The position numbers and the translations under genes are program-made. Below are positions 63,390-64,000 of a stretch of DNA of 64,000 nucleotides, in pieces (within the stretch, counting starts at the first letter, position 1; every line of letters begins with the position of its first letter). The notes under the pieces are model-generated. The model had not been told where the DNA came from and made no database searches. It was given only the letters and a program-made list of their open reading frames with translations. The DNA lies in contig NZ_SJXD01000031.1 in NCBI RefSeq assembly GCF_004336745.1, positions 1-64,000 on the forward strand, in the 5' to 3' direction. Source of the DNA: Roseococcus sp. SYP-B2431 (GTDB lineage Bacteria; Pseudomonadota; Alphaproteobacteria; Acetobacterales; Acetobacteraceae).

Positions 63390-64000
63390 ATGCCCCTCGT
63401 CCGACCGCTCCAGCGCGGCGTCCTCGGGGCCTGCCTGGCCCTCCTGCTCGTCCAGGCGCTGGCGACGTGGCTGCTGATCGAGCGGGGCCGGCACGAGGCC
63501 CTGGCAGAGGGCGGGCGCAGCGTCGAGCGCATCGGCCGCGCAGTGGAAGCCACCGTCAACCGCCACTTCACCCAGGTCGAGTCGCTCCTCTTCGGCCTCG
63601 CCACCATCCTTGGCCCGCTGCCGCCCGGCGGCCGCTTCGACCCGAACCGCGCCAGCGAGGTGCTGCAGGAGCTGAACAACCAGAACCTCGTCTTCCGCGA
63701 CCTCCTCCTGCTCGACAGCCAGGGCCAGGCCGTGGCCTCCGCGCTCAGCGTCTATCGCCGGCGCCGGCTTCCGCTGCCGAGAGGGCCGGGCTTCGCCGAA
63801 TACGGGCTGCACGAGGGCGGCCTGCGCATCGGCGGGCCGATCCGCAACCCGGCGTCGCGCGAATGGGCGCTGCTCTTCGCACAGCCCGCCGCCGTCGCCG
63901 GCCTCCCGGGCGGGACGGCCATGGCCGAGATCCCGCTCACCGCCCTCGGCCTTCTGCTGGCCCCCGGCGACGACGCGCCGGGCCTGCGCGTCAGCCTGCT
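63390..64000 (+). CDS. Membrane sensor protein, 5' part (continues past window)
   Basis: Seen: an open frame from the ATG at 63390 that runs off the right edge (203 residues visible). One membrane helix (GVLGACLALLLVQALATWLL) at about 12-31 precedes a periplasmic region of helical then beta character (NRHFTQVESLLFGLATIL, NQNLVFRDLLLLDSQGQAVA) typical of dCache/PAS-like extracytoplasmic sensors. Known: such domains top histidine kinases, diguanylate cyclases and chemoreceptors; the output domain lies outside. The phrase RDLLLLDSQGQAV fits the first strand of a Cache fold. Confidence 0.75.
   Translation, partial: MPLVRPLQRGVLGACLALLLVQALATWLLIERGRHEALAEGGRSVERIGRAVEATVNRHFTQVESLLFGLATILGPLPPGGRFDPNRASEVLQELNNQNLVFRDLLLLDSQGQAVASALSVYRRRRLPLPRGPGFAEYGLHEGGLRIGGPIRNPASREWALLFAQPAAVAGLPGGTAMAEIPLTALGLLLAPGDDAPGLRVSL

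Overview
The window is a very GC-rich (about 70% or more by eye) chromosomal segment. Its gene content fits an alphaproteobacterium of the Acetobacteraceae/Roseomonas type: five orphan Bug/TctC receptors, DUF2125 and IalB proteins, a GalB-type hydratase, and a possible alphaproteobacterial LexA box. The taxonomic call is inference from gene content and composition. There are no rRNA genes, no convincing tRNA genes and no CRISPR array.

Layout. 1-5.6 kb: signal transduction (3' part of a CheA kinase, a receiver-PP2C phosphatase, a chemoreceptor) with a small DHFR-fold protein between. 5.6-9.1 kb: Asp/Glu/hydantoin-type racemase, a low-GC orphan gene, an M20 amidohydrolase and an exported protein. 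9.2-16 kb: glycerol kinase and a Crp/Fnr regulator (convergent), a two-gene AtuA-like unit, and a small heat-shock protein-Lon operon. 16-24 kb: a flavin monooxygenase, a DMT exporter, then a TRAP transporter (DctPQM) running directly into pcaH-pcaG-pcaB of protocatechuate catabolism. 24-29.5 kb: a heavy-metal RND efflux operon on the minus strand. 29.6-30.05 kb: a frameshifted nuclease-like gene. 30-32.6 kb: the 5-oxoprolinase genes pxpA (minus) and pxpBC (plus). 32.6-39.6 kb: a second flavin monooxygenase, a minus-strand run (epimerase, TctC, SDR, hydrolase), DUF2125, ChaC. 39.7-50 kb: small catabolic units, each next to a TctC receptor (benzoylformate decarboxylase-like, hydroxyacid dehydrogenase, GalB plus acyl-CoA dehydrogenase, amidase), and a LysR regulator. 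50-56.4 kb: exported protein, DinB protein, double GNAT overlapping an aminotransferase, accA and an MFS exporter. 56.5-60.1 kb: a lower-GC islet with a formylglycine-generating enzyme and its sulfatase, a decayed ParD-like antitoxin and a stand-alone IS402-type DUF4096 protein. 60.1-64 kb: TPR-methyltransferase, a fifth TctC, an IalB protein and the start of a membrane sensor.

Most genes sit in short, tightly overlapping operons (ATGA or TGATG junctions). The overall picture is a soil or water oligotroph that takes up and oxidises organic acids and aromatics: TRAP and Bug receptors feed pca, GalB, BFD-like, amidase and oxoprolinase enzymes.

The least ordinary signals are non-coding. A roughly 110-nt structured repeat occurs twice, each time in the same orientation and ending at the start codon of an unrelated gene (3821-3932 and 54839-54947). 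A 9-bp perfect hairpin sequesters the Shine-Dalgarno of the epimerase gene (37626-37649). A 101-bp tandem duplication ends at the LysR start codon (49074-49276). A LexA-box-like GTTC-N7-GTTC overlaps a plausible promoter of the DUF4096 gene (59441-59473).
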